From an uncultured Clostridia bacterium (lineage in GTDB: Bacteria; Bacillota; Clostridia; UBA1381), in the NCBI GenBank assembly GCA_934487205.1, contig CAKSRS010000059.1:1-14958 (forward strand): 14,958 bases of DNA. The letters are read 5' to 3'. The notes under the pieces were generated by a model. That model saw nothing but the letters and a program-made list of their open reading frames with translations. It had not been told where the DNA came from and ran no database searches. The position numbers were made by a program, and so were the translations under genes. Positions 6,407 to 14,356 of the stretch are shown here, piece after piece. Position 1 is the first letter of the stretch. Each line of letters begins with the position of its first letter.

Positions 6407-7432
6407 ATGAGAACAGGAAAGCAAACGGTTATTTTTGAAAATAAACCCACCATCGCGGCGGCAATGGCTATTGTCGGAAAAAAGGAAGGCGAGGGGCCGC
6501 TTGCGGCAGATTTTGACGTAATTCTGGAAGATGATTATTACGGTGAAAAATCATGGGAGAAGGCGGAAAGTAAACTCCAGGAGGAAACAGCCAGGCTCAC
6601 GCTGAAAACTGCACTAAAAAAGGAAAGTGATATTAATTATGTTCTTGCCGGCGATTTGCTGAATCAATGCGTCGGCGCACACTATGCCATGCGTGAACTG
6701 GATATACCGTTTTTGGGTTTATACGGTGCATGTTCCACCATGGCGGAGGGACTAATGCTCGGGAGTATGCTAATATCGGGCGGAACGGCAGATAACGCAC
6801 TGTGCGTTACGTCAAGCCACTTTTGCTCAGCGGAAAAGCAGTACCGATACCCGCTCGAATACGGCGGACAGCGTTCGCCAACGGCACAGTGGACAGTGAC
6901 CGGGTCAGGTGCGGCACTTTTGGAAAAAGACGGTGAGGGTCCGTATATTCACGGTGTAACGACAGGAAAAATTATTGATATGGGTATCAATGACGCCAAT
7001 AATATGGGGGCGGCGATGGCGCCGGCAGCTGCGGACACTTTAAAAACACTGTTTGAGGACACAAAAACAAAACCCGATGATTACGATGCGATATTCACTG
7101 GTGACCTCGGTGTTGTGGGCTCGGATATTTTTTGCGAACTGATGGATAAAAGCGGGTTTAATGTTTATTCAAAACATAATGACTGCGGAAAAATGATATT
7201 TGATATAAAAAAACAAGATACTCATTCAGGCGGGTCTGGCTGCGGCTGCTGCGGGAGTGTGTTCTGCGGTCATATATATAAAGAAATGAAACGGGGCGGA
7301 CTGAACAGGATAATTCTGATGGCAACGGGTGCGCTCATGAATCCGATGACGCTGTTTCAGGGTGAGACAATTCCGGCTATCGCTCATGCGATAATAATTG
7401 ATACACGTGAAGATGATTTTATAAAGGAGTGA
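6407..7432 (+). CDS. spoVAD: stage V sporulation protein AD, 341 aa
   Basis: SpoVAD is a thiolase-fold protein of the SpoVA system, which moves dipicolinic acid (DPA) into the forespore and out during germination; SpoVAD itself binds DPA (known for Bacillus). Family-typical stretches: LAGDLLNQC (80-88), LGLYGACSTM (103-112, Cys109 at the old thiolase nucleophile position), SSHFCSAEKQYRYP (136-149), the QWTVTGSGA region (161-169), NNMGAAMAPAA (199-209), the Gly/Cys-rich HSGGSGCGCCGSVFCG (273-288) and GALMNP near the C-terminus. Length is normal. ATG 6407 has AGGGAG about 10 nt upstream. The stop lies 6 nt before spoVAE. The usual upstream gene spoVAC is not there; the DNA before this gene is IS remnant. 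Confidence 0.96.
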   Translation: MRTGKQTVIFENKPTIAAAMAIVGKKEGEGPLAADFDVILEDDYYGEKSWEKAESKLQEETARLTLKTALKKESDINYVLAGDLLNQCVGAHYAMRELDIPFLGLYGACSTMAEGLMLGSMLISGGTADNALCVTSSHFCSAEKQYRYPLEYGGQRSPTAQWTVTGSGAALLEKDGEGPYIHGVTTGKIIDMGINDANNMGAAMAPAAADTLKTLFEDTKTKPDDYDAIFTGDLGVVGSDIFCELMDKSGFNVYSKHNDCGKMIFDIKKQDTHSGGSGCGCCGSVFCGHIYKEMKRGGLNRIILMATGALMNPMTLFQGETIPAIAHAIIIDTREDDFIKE

Positions 7433-7438
7433 ACGGAA

Positions 7439-7795
7439 GTGGAGTATATAAAAGCATTTGTAATCGGCGGTCTTATATGTATTGTCGGGCAAATTTTGAT
7501 TGATAAAACGCGTCTTACACCGGCAAGAATACTTGTCACGTTTGTTGTTGCCGGCGTATTCCTGCAGCTGTTCGGACTATATGAACCGTTGAAGGAATTT
7601 GCCGGTGCCGGTGCGACGGTGCCGCTTACGGGATTTGGGTATAATCTCTGCAAGGGCGTAGAAAAGGCTGTTGCAAAGGACGGATTTATCGGAATTTTTA
7701 CCGGCGCGTTTACTGCCGGTGCGGGCGGACTTTGCGCGGCGGTTGTATTCGGACTTTTGGCGGCGGCAATATTCAAACCGCGTCCGAAAAGCTGA
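7439..7795 (+). CDS. spoVAE: stage V sporulation protein AE (AEb type), 118 aa
   Basis: This is a small membrane protein of the SpoVA DPA channel complex, in the inner spore membrane. It has hydrophobic segments at about 5-21, 31-47 and 80-111, with the family-like LIDKTRLTPARILV between the first two, then VPLTGFGYNL (61-70) and IGIFTGAFTAGAGG (84-97). It ends in a short basic tail, KPRPKS. The length matches the SpoVAE/AEb family (about 115-120 aa). It starts at GTG 7439 with GGAG at 7426-7429, overlapping the spoVAD stop region, so the two are translationally close and co-transcribed. A GC-rich stem-loop follows at 7805. Confidence 0.93.
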   Translation: MEYIKAFVIGGLICIVGQILIDKTRLTPARILVTFVVAGVFLQLFGLYEPLKEFAGAGATVPLTGFGYNLCKGVEKAVAKDGFIGIFTGAFTAGAGGLCAAVVFGLLAAAIFKPRPKS

Positions 7796-7804
7796 AAATT
7801 ACAG

Positions 7805-7836
7805 GCGCGGTTAACGGTTATTGCCGTCAGCCGCGC
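7805..7836 (+). terminator. GC-rich stem-loop after spoVAE
   Basis: GCGCGG pairs with CCGCGC, then a 3x3 internal loop, then ACGG with CCGT around TTATTG. It is followed only by TTAAAATATAAAT, so it is a weak intrinsic terminator or a stabilising 3' structure of the spoVA transcript. Confidence 0.5.
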
Positions 7837-7888
7837 TTAAAATATAAATCAAAATTTAGGTAATTTTGCATAAAATGAAAAATTATGC

Positions 7889-7917
7889 TTGAAAATACAA
7901 AATATATGTGATATAAT
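7889..7917 (+). promoter_or_regulatory. sigma-A promoter of the amino acid ABC operon
   Basis: TTGAAA (7889-7894), 17 nt, TATAAT (7912-7917), 34 nt before the lipoprotein start codon. The surroundings from 7870 to 7921 closely resemble the tig promoter region. Confidence 0.88.
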
Positions 7918-7951
7918 AATATGCGTATTTATATTTTAGGAGGAGAAAATT

Positions 7952-8716
7952 ATGAAAAAATTTTTGGCATTGGCTTTGGCTGCAGTAGTGTGCACAGGTC
8001 TTGCAGCATGCGGCTCAGACACAAAAACAGAAGAAAATTCAGGTAAAACATATGTTATTTATTCGGATAACTCATTTGCTCCGTTTGAATTTCTTGATAG
8101 TGAAACAAATACATATGTGGGCGTAGATATGGATATCCTTGCTGCTGTTGCAAGGGATCAGGGATTTGCGTATGAAGTTAAAAATGAAGGTTTTGACGCA
8201 TCAATGGGTGCCGTTCAATCCGGACAGGCAGACGGTATGATTGCCGGTATGACAATCAATGATGAGAGAAAGAAAACTTTTGATTTCTCGGACGGATATT
8301 TTGAAGACGGTCAGATTTTGGTTGTTGCAAAGGACAGCGATATCGCATCGGAAAAAGATTTGGCAGGCAAGAGCGTTGCAACAAAAATCGGAACAATGGG
8401 AACCGAATACGCTGCATCAATAAAAGATACCGTTGGTTTTGATACGGTTAACTATGAAGATTCGCCGACAATGTACACAGCAATTGAAAACGGAACAAAC
8501 GTTGCATGTTTTGAAGACCGTTCGGTTGTTGAATGGGCAATCAAGAACGAAAATCTTAACCTCAAAACAGTAGGCGAAGTTATCAACCCGAAGGAATACG
8601 GCTTTGCTGTTAAGAAGGGTGAAAATGCAGATTTGATTAAGATGTTCAATGAAGGTCTTAAGAATATCAAAGCATCGGGTGAATACGAGAAAATTCTTGC
8701 TAAGTACGGATATTAA
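7952..8716 (+). CDS. amino acid ABC transporter substrate-binding lipoprotein, 254 aa
   Basis: This is an extracellular solute-binding protein of family 3 (SBP_bac_3), tethered to the outer face of the membrane. The signal peptide ends in the lipobox LAAC with Cys20, then a short Ser/Thr/Glu linker. Ligand-binding features: YSDNSFAPFEFLD (37-49), GVDMDILAAVA (57-67), FDASMGAVQSGQADGMIAGM (81-100) and ERKKTFDFS (105-113), whose Arg normally holds the substrate carboxylate. The second lobe has GKSVATKIGTMG and SPTMYTAIENG. Polar amino acids such as glutamine, glutamate or cystine are the usual ligands; the sequence does not tell which. GGAGGAG precedes ATG 7952. A strong hairpin separates it from the permease, so it is likely made in excess. 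Confidence 0.93.
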   Translation: MKKFLALALAAVVCTGLAACGSDTKTEENSGKTYVIYSDNSFAPFEFLDSETNTYVGVDMDILAAVARDQGFAYEVKNEGFDASMGAVQSGQADGMIAGMTINDERKKTFDFSDGYFEDGQILVVAKDSDIASEKDLAGKSVATKIGTMGTEYAASIKDTVGFDTVNYEDSPTMYTAIENGTNVACFEDRSVVEWAIKNENLNLKTVGEVINPKEYGFAVKKGENADLIKMFNEGLKNIKASGEYEKILAKYGY

Positions 8717-8741
8717 TATTACTTTTAAGATAATAATTTAA

Positions 8742-8779
8742 CGTAATTTCAGCATAGTTAGGCTATGCTGAAATTTACG
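8742..8779 (+). terminator. intra-operon stem-loop between binding protein and permease
   Basis: AATTTCAGCATAG (8745-8757) and CTATGCTGAAATT (8763-8775) form a perfect 13-bp stem, extended by CGT/ACG with one bulge. It is followed by CTTTTATAAGG, a short T-run. Such partial terminators or stabilising stems commonly give more binding protein than permease mRNA (inference). Confidence 0.7.
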
Positions 8780-8801
8780 CTTTTATAAGGAATAGGAAGT
8801 T

Positions 8802-9479
8802 ATGGATTTTTTAAGAACAATACAAGAAGGTACGCCGCTTTTCCTTACCGGTCTGAAACTTACGGTGTCAATTTCCGTTTTAGCGATACTTATCGGTATG
8901 GTAATCGGTTTTATAACTTGTCTTTTCAGAATTTCGAACAGCATTATATTGAAGGCAGTTTCGGGCATTTATGTTTGGATAATCAGAGGAACACCTATGA
9001 TTGTACAGGCATTTATTGTCTATTTCGGCATGCCGCAGGTAATACAAAAATTTGTGCCGGGTTTTAAAATTGACTCGTACTCCGCGGGACTGATTACGCT
9101 CAGTCTGAATGCCGGGGCGTATTTGTCGGAAGTGTTTCGCGGCGGACTTATGGCAATCCCGAAGGGACAAAGCGAAGCGGCGCGGAGTCTAGGTCTGAGC
9201 AAGGCAAAAACAATGCTGAAAGTTATTCTTCCGCAGGCTGTTAAAATTTCCATACCATCAATGGTAAATCAGTTTATAATAACAATTAAGGACAGTTCGA
9301 TTTTGTCGGTAATAGGTTTGGCAGATTTGGTAAACCGTGCAAAAGTGTATGTAGGCTCGTCATATCAGTTTTTTGCAACATATACGGTTGTTGCGCTGTA
9401 TTATCTGATTGTTATTTCAATTCTGATGGTTATTTCTACGTACTTGGAAAAGAGGTTGAGTTATGAACATAAAGGTTAA
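8802..9479 (+). CDS. polar amino acid ABC transporter permease (HisM family), 225 aa
   Basis: Membrane subunit of the importer. An N-terminal helix spans roughly 18-40, followed by WIIRGTPMIVQ (59-69, the RGTP motif of polar amino acid permeases), NAGAYLSEVFRGG (103-115) and the EAA coupling loop SEAARSLGLSKAKTMLKVILPQA (124-146), which contacts the ATPase. A last helix lies around 190-214. Length is typical. ATG 8802 is preceded by AAGGAATAGGAAG. The stop at 9477-9479 overlaps the ATPase start by 17 nt, indicating translational coupling. One permease gene suggests a homodimer. Confidence 0.95.
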   Translation: MDFLRTIQEGTPLFLTGLKLTVSISVLAILIGMVIGFITCLFRISNSIILKAVSGIYVWIIRGTPMIVQAFIVYFGMPQVIQKFVPGFKIDSYSAGLITLSLNAGAYLSEVFRGGLMAIPKGQSEAARSLGLSKAKTMLKVILPQAVKISIPSMVNQFIITIKDSSILSVIGLADLVNRAKVYVGSSYQFFATYTVVALYYLIVISILMVISTYLEKRLSYEHKG

Positions 9480-10194
9480 AATAGAAGGTCTGTACAAAAA
9501 TTTTAAAGACAACCACGTTTTGCGAGGTATTAATCTTGATGTTTGCGAGGGCGAAGTTGTCTGTGTGATAGGGCCGTCCGGTTCGGGTAAATCCACGATG
9601 CTGCGCTGTATTAACCTTCTTGAAACCCCTTCAAAAGGTACAATAACGGTCGATGGATTTAATATTACCGATAAAAAGGCGGATATCAATAAGATTCGCC
9701 GCAATATAGGAATGGTGTTTCAGCAGTTCAATCTTTTTCCGCATCTGACGGTTGAAGAAAATATAACAATGGCGCCGATAGACGCAAAGCTTATGACAAG
9801 GCAAGAAGCTAAGGAAATGTCATGCAAGCTTTTGGACAGAGTCGGTCTGCTGGAAAAAAAGGACGCATATCCGCAAAGTCTTTCGGGCGGACAGCAGCAG
9901 CGTGTAGCAATTGCCCGTGCTCTTGCGATGAAACCCGATGTTATGCTTTTTGACGAACCGACATCAGCACTTGACCCGGAAATGGTCGGCGAAGTATTGG
10001 CTGTTATGAAGGAGCTTGCAAATGAAGGCATGACAATGATTTGTGTAACGCATGAAATGGGATTCGCACGCGAGGTTGCCGACCGTGTAATATTCATTGA
10101 TGAGGGCGTTATTATGGAAGAAGGAACGCCGGAAGAAGTGTTCGGCAATCCGTCCAATCCGCGAACAGCCGATTTTTTAAGAAAGGTACTGTAA
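9463..10194 (+). CDS. polar amino acid ABC transporter ATPase (GlnQ/HisP family), 243 aa
   Basis: ATP-hydrolysing subunit of the importer, on the inner face of the membrane. Walker A GPSGSGKST (37-45), Q-loop FQQ with Gln87, FNLFPHLTVEEN typical of polar amino acid importers, signature LSGGQQQR (140-147), Walker B VMLFDEP (160-166), D-loop SALD (168-171) and switch His197 in THEMGF are all intact. The length of 243 aa is standard. The start at ATG 9463 lies inside the permease gene, with GAGGTTGAG ahead of it. An intrinsic terminator overlaps the stop codon and closes the operon. GlnQ-like naming would be a guess, so no symbol is given. Confidence 0.97.
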   Translation: MNIKVKIEGLYKNFKDNHVLRGINLDVCEGEVVCVIGPSGSGKSTMLRCINLLETPSKGTITVDGFNITDKKADINKIRRNIGMVFQQFNLFPHLTVEENITMAPIDAKLMTRQEAKEMSCKLLDRVGLLEKKDAYPQSLSGGQQQRVAIARALAMKPDVMLFDEPTSALDPEMVGEVLAVMKELANEGMTMICVTHEMGFAREVADRVIFIDEGVIMEEGTPEEVFGNPSNPRTADFLRKVL

Positions 10195-10218
10195 AAGACG
10201 GAATACCCCGTCTTTTTT
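10193..10218 (+). terminator. intrinsic terminator of the ABC operon
   Basis: AAAAGACGG (10193-10201) pairs with CCGTCTTTT (10208-10216) around a 6-nt loop, with six T at 10213-10218. The stem begins within the ATPase stop codon. Confidence 0.92.
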
Positions 10219-10269
10219 GGGTATATGCCCACAACATAAATCCGCCTTGGGTGGAAGAACGGAGAATTT

Positions 10270-10965
10270 ATGGCACTTTATGCGCTGGCAGACTTGCATT
10301 TACCGCTCGGTGTAAATAAGCCGATGGATATTTTCGGAAAACATTGGGAAAATTATGTTGAACGTTTGCATGATAATTGGCAAAAAATCGTAAAGCAAGA
10401 TGATACCGTCGTCTTGGCGGGGGATTTCTCATGGGCAACATATATCTATGATGCAAAAGCCGATTTTGAATTTTTAAATTCCCTGAACGGCAGAAAAATA
10501 TTGATAAAGGGTAATCATGACTATTGGTGGACAACGCAAACCAAAATGAAAAAATTTATTTCGGAAAATGGGTTTTCCGAAATAGAATTTTTGCAGAACA
10601 ACAGTTTTGAATACAAAAATTTTTCAATATGCGGCAGCCGTGGGTGGTGTACGCCTCAGGGAACGCAATCGGAAGAAGATAAAAAAATATACGATCACGA
10701 ACTTTTGCGCCTTAAGATGTCTGTTGAAAGTGCCAAATTTCCGGATAATATAATTCTCTTTACGCATTACCCGCCGATTTTGCGGAGTTACTGTGATAAT
10801 GACGTCGTAAATTTTATGAAAAAATACGGTATAACAAAATCAGTTTTCGGGCATATTCATTCATCGGGGGCGCGAAATGTTGCGGTAGGGGATATAAACG
10901 GCATAAATTATAAGCTCGTTTCATGTGATTATAGTGAATTTATGCCTGTAAAACTTGAAGATTAG
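10270..10965 (+). CDS. metallophosphoesterase (calcineurin-like), 231 aa
   Basis: A cytosolic dinuclear-metal phosphohydrolase of unknown substrate. All family motifs are present: ADLH (Asp8, His10), GDFSW (Asp52), GNHDYWW (Asn82, His83, Asp84), THYPP (His166) and GHIHSSG (His195, His197). The WWTTQTKM and GSRGW features fit the group of small bacterial predicted phosphohydrolases like COG1768, though I place it there from memory. There is no signal peptide. GGAG at 10261-10264 precedes ATG 10270. The stop is TAG. There is a short gap after the ABC operon terminator with no clear promoter, so it may rely on read-through or a weak promoter in 10219-10260. Confidence 0.92.
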   Translation: MALYALADLHLPLGVNKPMDIFGKHWENYVERLHDNWQKIVKQDDTVVLAGDFSWATYIYDAKADFEFLNSLNGRKILIKGNHDYWWTTQTKMKKFISENGFSEIEFLQNNSFEYKNFSICGSRGWCTPQGTQSEEDKKIYDHELLRLKMSVESAKFPDNIILFTHYPPILRSYCDNDVVNFMKKYGITKSVFGHIHSSGARNVAVGDINGINYKLVSCDYSEFMPVKLED

Positions 10966-11006
10966 CAAATATTTTTGTCTTTTTTTAATAAAATGCAAAA
11001 ATTAGC

Positions 11007-11034
11007 TTGAAATTTTGTATATTTATGATATAAT
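11007..11034 (+). promoter_or_regulatory. sigma-A promoter of tig-clpP-clpX
   Basis: TTGAAA (11007-11012), 16 nt, TATAAT (11029-11034), about 62 nt before the tig start. No CtsR-type GGTCAAA repeat or HrcA CIRCE palindrome is visible around it. Confidence 0.85.
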
Positions 11035-11096
11035 AATAAAGATGTAATAATGGCGCACGTATGCGACGTACAATTTGATGAGGAGGATTTAAACAC

Positions 11097-12422
11097 ATGG
11101 CTGTTAAATCAGAACAAGTAGAAAAAAACCTTATAAAATTAACTTTTGAGGTATCGGTAAAGGATTTCGGCGATGCAATGGGCAGAGCATATGCGAAAAA
11201 TGCTAAGAAATACAGCGTACCGGGATTCAGAAAGGGCAAAGTTCCGCGCAGCGTAATTGAAAAATATTATACCGAAGCGGTATTTTATGATGATGCTATA
11301 AATGATGTATTGCCGTCAGCGTACGAAAATGCACTTAAAGAGGCTGATATAGAACCGGCTGCACGTCCGGAGATTGACGTAGAAGAAATCAAAAAAGGCG
11401 AGCCGGTTGTTATTACTGCGCTTGTAACCACAAAGCCTGATGTAAAACTCGGCGATTATATAGGTATAAAGGTAAACAAAATTGAACATAATGTAACAGA
11501 CGAAGATGTTGACAAAGACATTGAAGCTGCAAGAAACAAGAATGCAAGACTTGTACCGGCCGATGACAAAGTTGTAGAAAACGGCGATGTTGTAACAATT
11601 GATTTTGCAGGTTCTGTAGACGGTGTTGCGTTCGAAGGCGGAAAGGCGGAAAATTATGATTTGGAAATCGGTTCAAACACATTTATTCCGGGATTTGAGG
11701 AGCAGCTTGTAGGCAAAAAAGTTGACGAAGACGTCGATGTAAACGTTACATTCCCCGAGGAATATCACGCCCCCGATTTGGCAGGTAAGGCTGCACTTTT
11801 CAAGGTTAAAATTCATGAAATCAAGGTTAAGGAATTACCGGATCTTGATGACGATTTTGCCGCTGAAGTAAGCGAATTTGAAACAATGGCAGATTACAGA
11901 AACAGCGTCAAGGAAAGACTTGAAAAGGCTGCTGCTGACAGAGTAAAGACTGAGACTGAAAACGCGGTAATCGATAAAGTTACCGAAGGCTGTGAAGTTG
12001 AAATTCCCGCTGCAATGATTAATGACAGAGTTGAGGGAATGATTCAGGACTTTGCACAGAGACTGCAGTATCAAGGACTTGATTTAAAAAGCTACATGCA
12101 GTACACAGGCAATACTATGGAAGGATTTAAAGAAACCTTCAAACCGCAGGCGGAAAAGCAGCTTAAGACAACACTTGTACTTGAGGCTATTTCTAAGGCA
12201 GAAGATGTTCAGGTAAGCGATGAAGATGTTGATAACCGCATTGCGGAAATGGCAAAGCAGTACAATATGGAAGTCGAAAAACTGAAAGACCTGATGCAGG
12301 GAAAGGATATTGAGAACCTCAAAGAAGAACTTGCAATGACAAAGGTTATTGATTTACTTGTAAGTAAGGCAAAAATCTCAAAGCCGAGAGGAAGAAAGCC
12401 GAAGGCGGAATCCGCTGAATAA
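11097..12422 (+). CDS. tig: trigger factor, 441 aa
   Basis: Ribosome-associated chaperone and peptidyl-prolyl isomerase that receives nascent chains at the exit tunnel. The N-terminal ribosome-binding domain carries the signature GFRKGKVP (43-50). The FKBP-type PPIase domain spans about 160-243 (GDVVTIDFAGSVDG, then YDLEIGSNTFIPGFEEQL). The alpha-helical substrate cradle follows to about 425. The tail is basic with PRGRKPKAE. Length is typical for the family (about 430). GAGGAGG lies a few bases before ATG 11097. It is the first gene of a tig-clpP-clpX block, with clpP 35 nt downstream. Confidence 0.98.
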   Translation: MAVKSEQVEKNLIKLTFEVSVKDFGDAMGRAYAKNAKKYSVPGFRKGKVPRSVIEKYYTEAVFYDDAINDVLPSAYENALKEADIEPAARPEIDVEEIKKGEPVVITALVTTKPDVKLGDYIGIKVNKIEHNVTDEDVDKDIEAARNKNARLVPADDKVVENGDVVTIDFAGSVDGVAFEGGKAENYDLEIGSNTFIPGFEEQLVGKKVDEDVDVNVTFPEEYHAPDLAGKAALFKVKIHEIKVKELPDLDDDFAAEVSEFETMADYRNSVKERLEKAAADRVKTETENAVIDKVTEGCEVEIPAAMINDRVEGMIQDFAQRLQYQGLDLKSYMQYTGNTMEGFKETFKPQAEKQLKTTLVLEAISKAEDVQVSDEDVDNRIAEMAKQYNMEVEKLKDLMQGKDIENLKEELAMTKVIDLLVSKAKISKPRGRKPKAESAE

Positions 12423-12457
12423 TACTTCCTCTTTGCAAAAAGAAAGGAAATGATATT

Positions 12458-13045
12458 ATGAGTTTGGTACCAATGGTAGTTGAACAGACGGGCAGAGGCG
12501 AGCGGAGCTATGATATATTTTCGCGCCTTTTGGAAGACAGAATAATCTTCATGGGCGAGGAAGTCACGGACGCATCGGCGAGCCTTGTAGTGGCACAGAT
12601 GCTGTATCTTGAAAGCAGAGACCCTGAAAAAGATATTCAGCTTTATATCAACAGCCCGGGCGGTTCAATTACAGCCGGTATGGCAATATATGACACAATG
12701 CAATACATAAAATGCGATGTGTCAACAATATGTGTAGGTATGGCGGCAAGCATGGGAGCATTTTTGTTGACAGCCGGCGCAAAGGGAAAGCGTTTTGCGC
12801 TCCCGAACAGTGAAATTATGATTCATCAGCCGCTTTTGGGCGGACTCCAGGGTCAGGCAACCGATATACAAATTCATGCTGAGCATATCGTAAAGATAAA
12901 AAAGCATTTGAATGAGATTTTATCGGAGCGCTCCGGTCAGCCGATCGACGTAATTATGGCGGACACAGAAAGAGATAATTTCATGTCAGCCGAGGCTGCA
13001 AAAAATTATGGTCTGATTGATGAAGTAATCGTCAGCAGAAAGTAA
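12458..13045 (+). CDS. clpP: ATP-dependent Clp protease proteolytic subunit, 195 aa
   Basis: Serine peptidase that forms the 14-subunit barrel loaded by ClpX or ClpC. The catalytic triad is intact: Ser98 in GMAASMGA, His123 in MIHQP and Asp173 in TERDNF. The oxyanion strand NSPGGSITAG (65-74) and the handle-helix region GQATDIQIHAEHI (132-144) are normal. AAAGGAAATG precedes the start. clpX follows 15 nt after the stop, so they are one transcript. Confidence 0.98.
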   Translation: MSLVPMVVEQTGRGERSYDIFSRLLEDRIIFMGEEVTDASASLVVAQMLYLESRDPEKDIQLYINSPGGSITAGMAIYDTMQYIKCDVSTICVGMAASMGAFLLTAGAKGKRFALPNSEIMIHQPLLGGLQGQATDIQIHAEHIVKIKKHLNEILSERSGQPIDVIMADTERDNFMSAEAAKNYGLIDEVIVSRK

Positions 13046-13060
13046 AAAGGAGTTAAAAAG

Positions 13061-14293
13061 ATGGCGAAAGCTGAAAACACACATGAGCTTTGCTGTTCCT
13101 TTTGCGGTAAACGTGAATCGGAAGTAGGAATGTTGCTGTCCGGTCCAAACGTGTATATATGTGATAACTGCGTGAAACAGTGCCAGGAGGTGCTGGACGG
13201 CAGCTTTGATAAGCATGATACAGAGTTTACGGGCGAATTGCCGAAACCGAAGGAAATAAAAGAAATTCTCGACAGCTACGTAATTGGGCAGGAAGACGCA
13301 AAAAAAATTCTGTCGGTTGCAGTGTATAATCATTATAAGCGTATTGCGCACAGCGGAACGGAAGATGTCGAGCTGCAGAAAAGCAATATTTTGATGATAG
13401 GACCGACGGGTTCGGGAAAGACGTTTCTTGTTCAGAATTTGGCAAGAATTTTGAATGTACCGTTTGCGATTTCCGACGCAACAACATTGACCGAAGCAGG
13501 TTATGTCGGCGAGGACGTTGAGAATATACTGCTGAAACTTATTCAGGCAGCCGATTATGATATCGAGGCTGCGGAAAAGGGAATAGTGTATATTGACGAA
13601 ATTGATAAAATAGCGCGTAAAGGCGAGAATATTTCTATAACGCGTGATGTCAGCGGCGAAGGCGTTCAGCAGACATTGCTGAAAGTTTTGGAAGGCACTG
13701 TTGCGTCTGTTCCGCCGTCGGGCGGAAGAAAGCACCCGCATCAGGAATGTATTCAGATTGATACAACAAATATTCTGTTTATTTGCGGCGGCGCTTTTGA
13801 CGGTATCGAGAAAATTATAGGTAATCGCGTAGGTAAAAAGAGTCTTGGATTTAATGCCGAGATTGAAAGCAAAAAAGAAGCCGACGTATCTGAACTCTTA
13901 AAGCAGATAACGCCGCAGGATTTGCTTAAATTCGGACTTATACCCGAGTTTATAGGAAGATTGCCAATTGTTGCAAAACTTGAAAAACTTGATAAAACGG
14001 CACTTGTGAAGATTTTGACGGAGCCGAAAAATGCTCTTGTAAAGCAGTATCAGGCGCTTTTGGATATGGATAATGTCGAACTGGTTTTCGAAGATGACGC
14101 AATCGAGGCTATAGCGGAAATGGCATTAAAGCGCAATACAGGCGCACGCGGTCTGCGTTCTATTATTGAAGAAACAATGACCGACGTAATGTTTGATATT
14201 CCGTCGGAAAGCGATGTAAAACAATGCATTATCGGCAAAGACTGCATAACCGATAATAAACTTCCCGAGGTTGTAAGGGAAAAAGTAAGTTAA
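13061..14293 (+). CDS. clpX: ATP-dependent Clp protease ATP-binding subunit ClpX, 410 aa
   Basis: AAA+ unfoldase that recognises substrates and feeds them to ClpP. The N-terminal zinc finger uses Cys12, Cys15, Cys34 and Cys37 (CSFC and CDNC). Walker A is GPTGSGKT (114-121), the pore loop is GYVG (147-150), Walker B is IVYIDE (175-180), the RKH loop is GGRKHPHQE (221-229), and arginine-finger and sensor parts include GLIPEFIGRLP (292-302) and TGARGLRSIIEE. The ClpP-docking loop reads SLGF (261-264), a Leu variant of the usual IGF. Length is standard. AAAAAGGAG precedes ATG 13061. The operon ends in a terminator 6 nt past the stop. Confidence 0.98.
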   Translation: MAKAENTHELCCSFCGKRESEVGMLLSGPNVYICDNCVKQCQEVLDGSFDKHDTEFTGELPKPKEIKEILDSYVIGQEDAKKILSVAVYNHYKRIAHSGTEDVELQKSNILMIGPTGSGKTFLVQNLARILNVPFAISDATTLTEAGYVGEDVENILLKLIQAADYDIEAAEKGIVYIDEIDKIARKGENISITRDVSGEGVQQTLLKVLEGTVASVPPSGGRKHPHQECIQIDTTNILFICGGAFDGIEKIIGNRVGKKSLGFNAEIESKKEADVSELLKQITPQDLLKFGLIPEFIGRLPIVAKLEKLDKTALVKILTEPKNALVKQYQALLDMDNVELVFEDDAIEAIAEMALKRNTGARGLRSIIEETMTDVMFDIPSESDVKQCIIGKDCITDNKLPEVVREKVS

Positions 14294-14299
14294 AAATAT

Positions 14300-14339
14300 A
14301 TGCGCCCCAAAGGCTTGATGCCGGCGGGACGCATTTTTT
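14300..14339 (+). terminator. intrinsic terminator of tig-clpP-clpX
   Basis: ATGCG (14300-14304) pairs with CGCAT (14330-14334) and CCC with GGG across one mismatch, with an inner GGC/GCC stem. The structure runs into six T (14334-14339). Confidence 0.85.
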
Positions 14340-14356
14340 ACTGTTCGGTAAGTAAA

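Noticed and set aside
10985..11096. CtsR or CIRCE heat-shock operators before tig-clpP-clpX
   Set aside because: No GGTCAAA direct repeats and no 9-nt inverted CIRCE repeat are visible; only a vegetative promoter is supported.
12423..12457. Hairpin hiding the clpP ribosome binding site (TTCCTCTTT with AAAGAAAGGAA)
   Set aside because: Pairing needs a two-base bulge and is A/T rich; such complementarity to a purine-rich ribosome binding site is common by chance.
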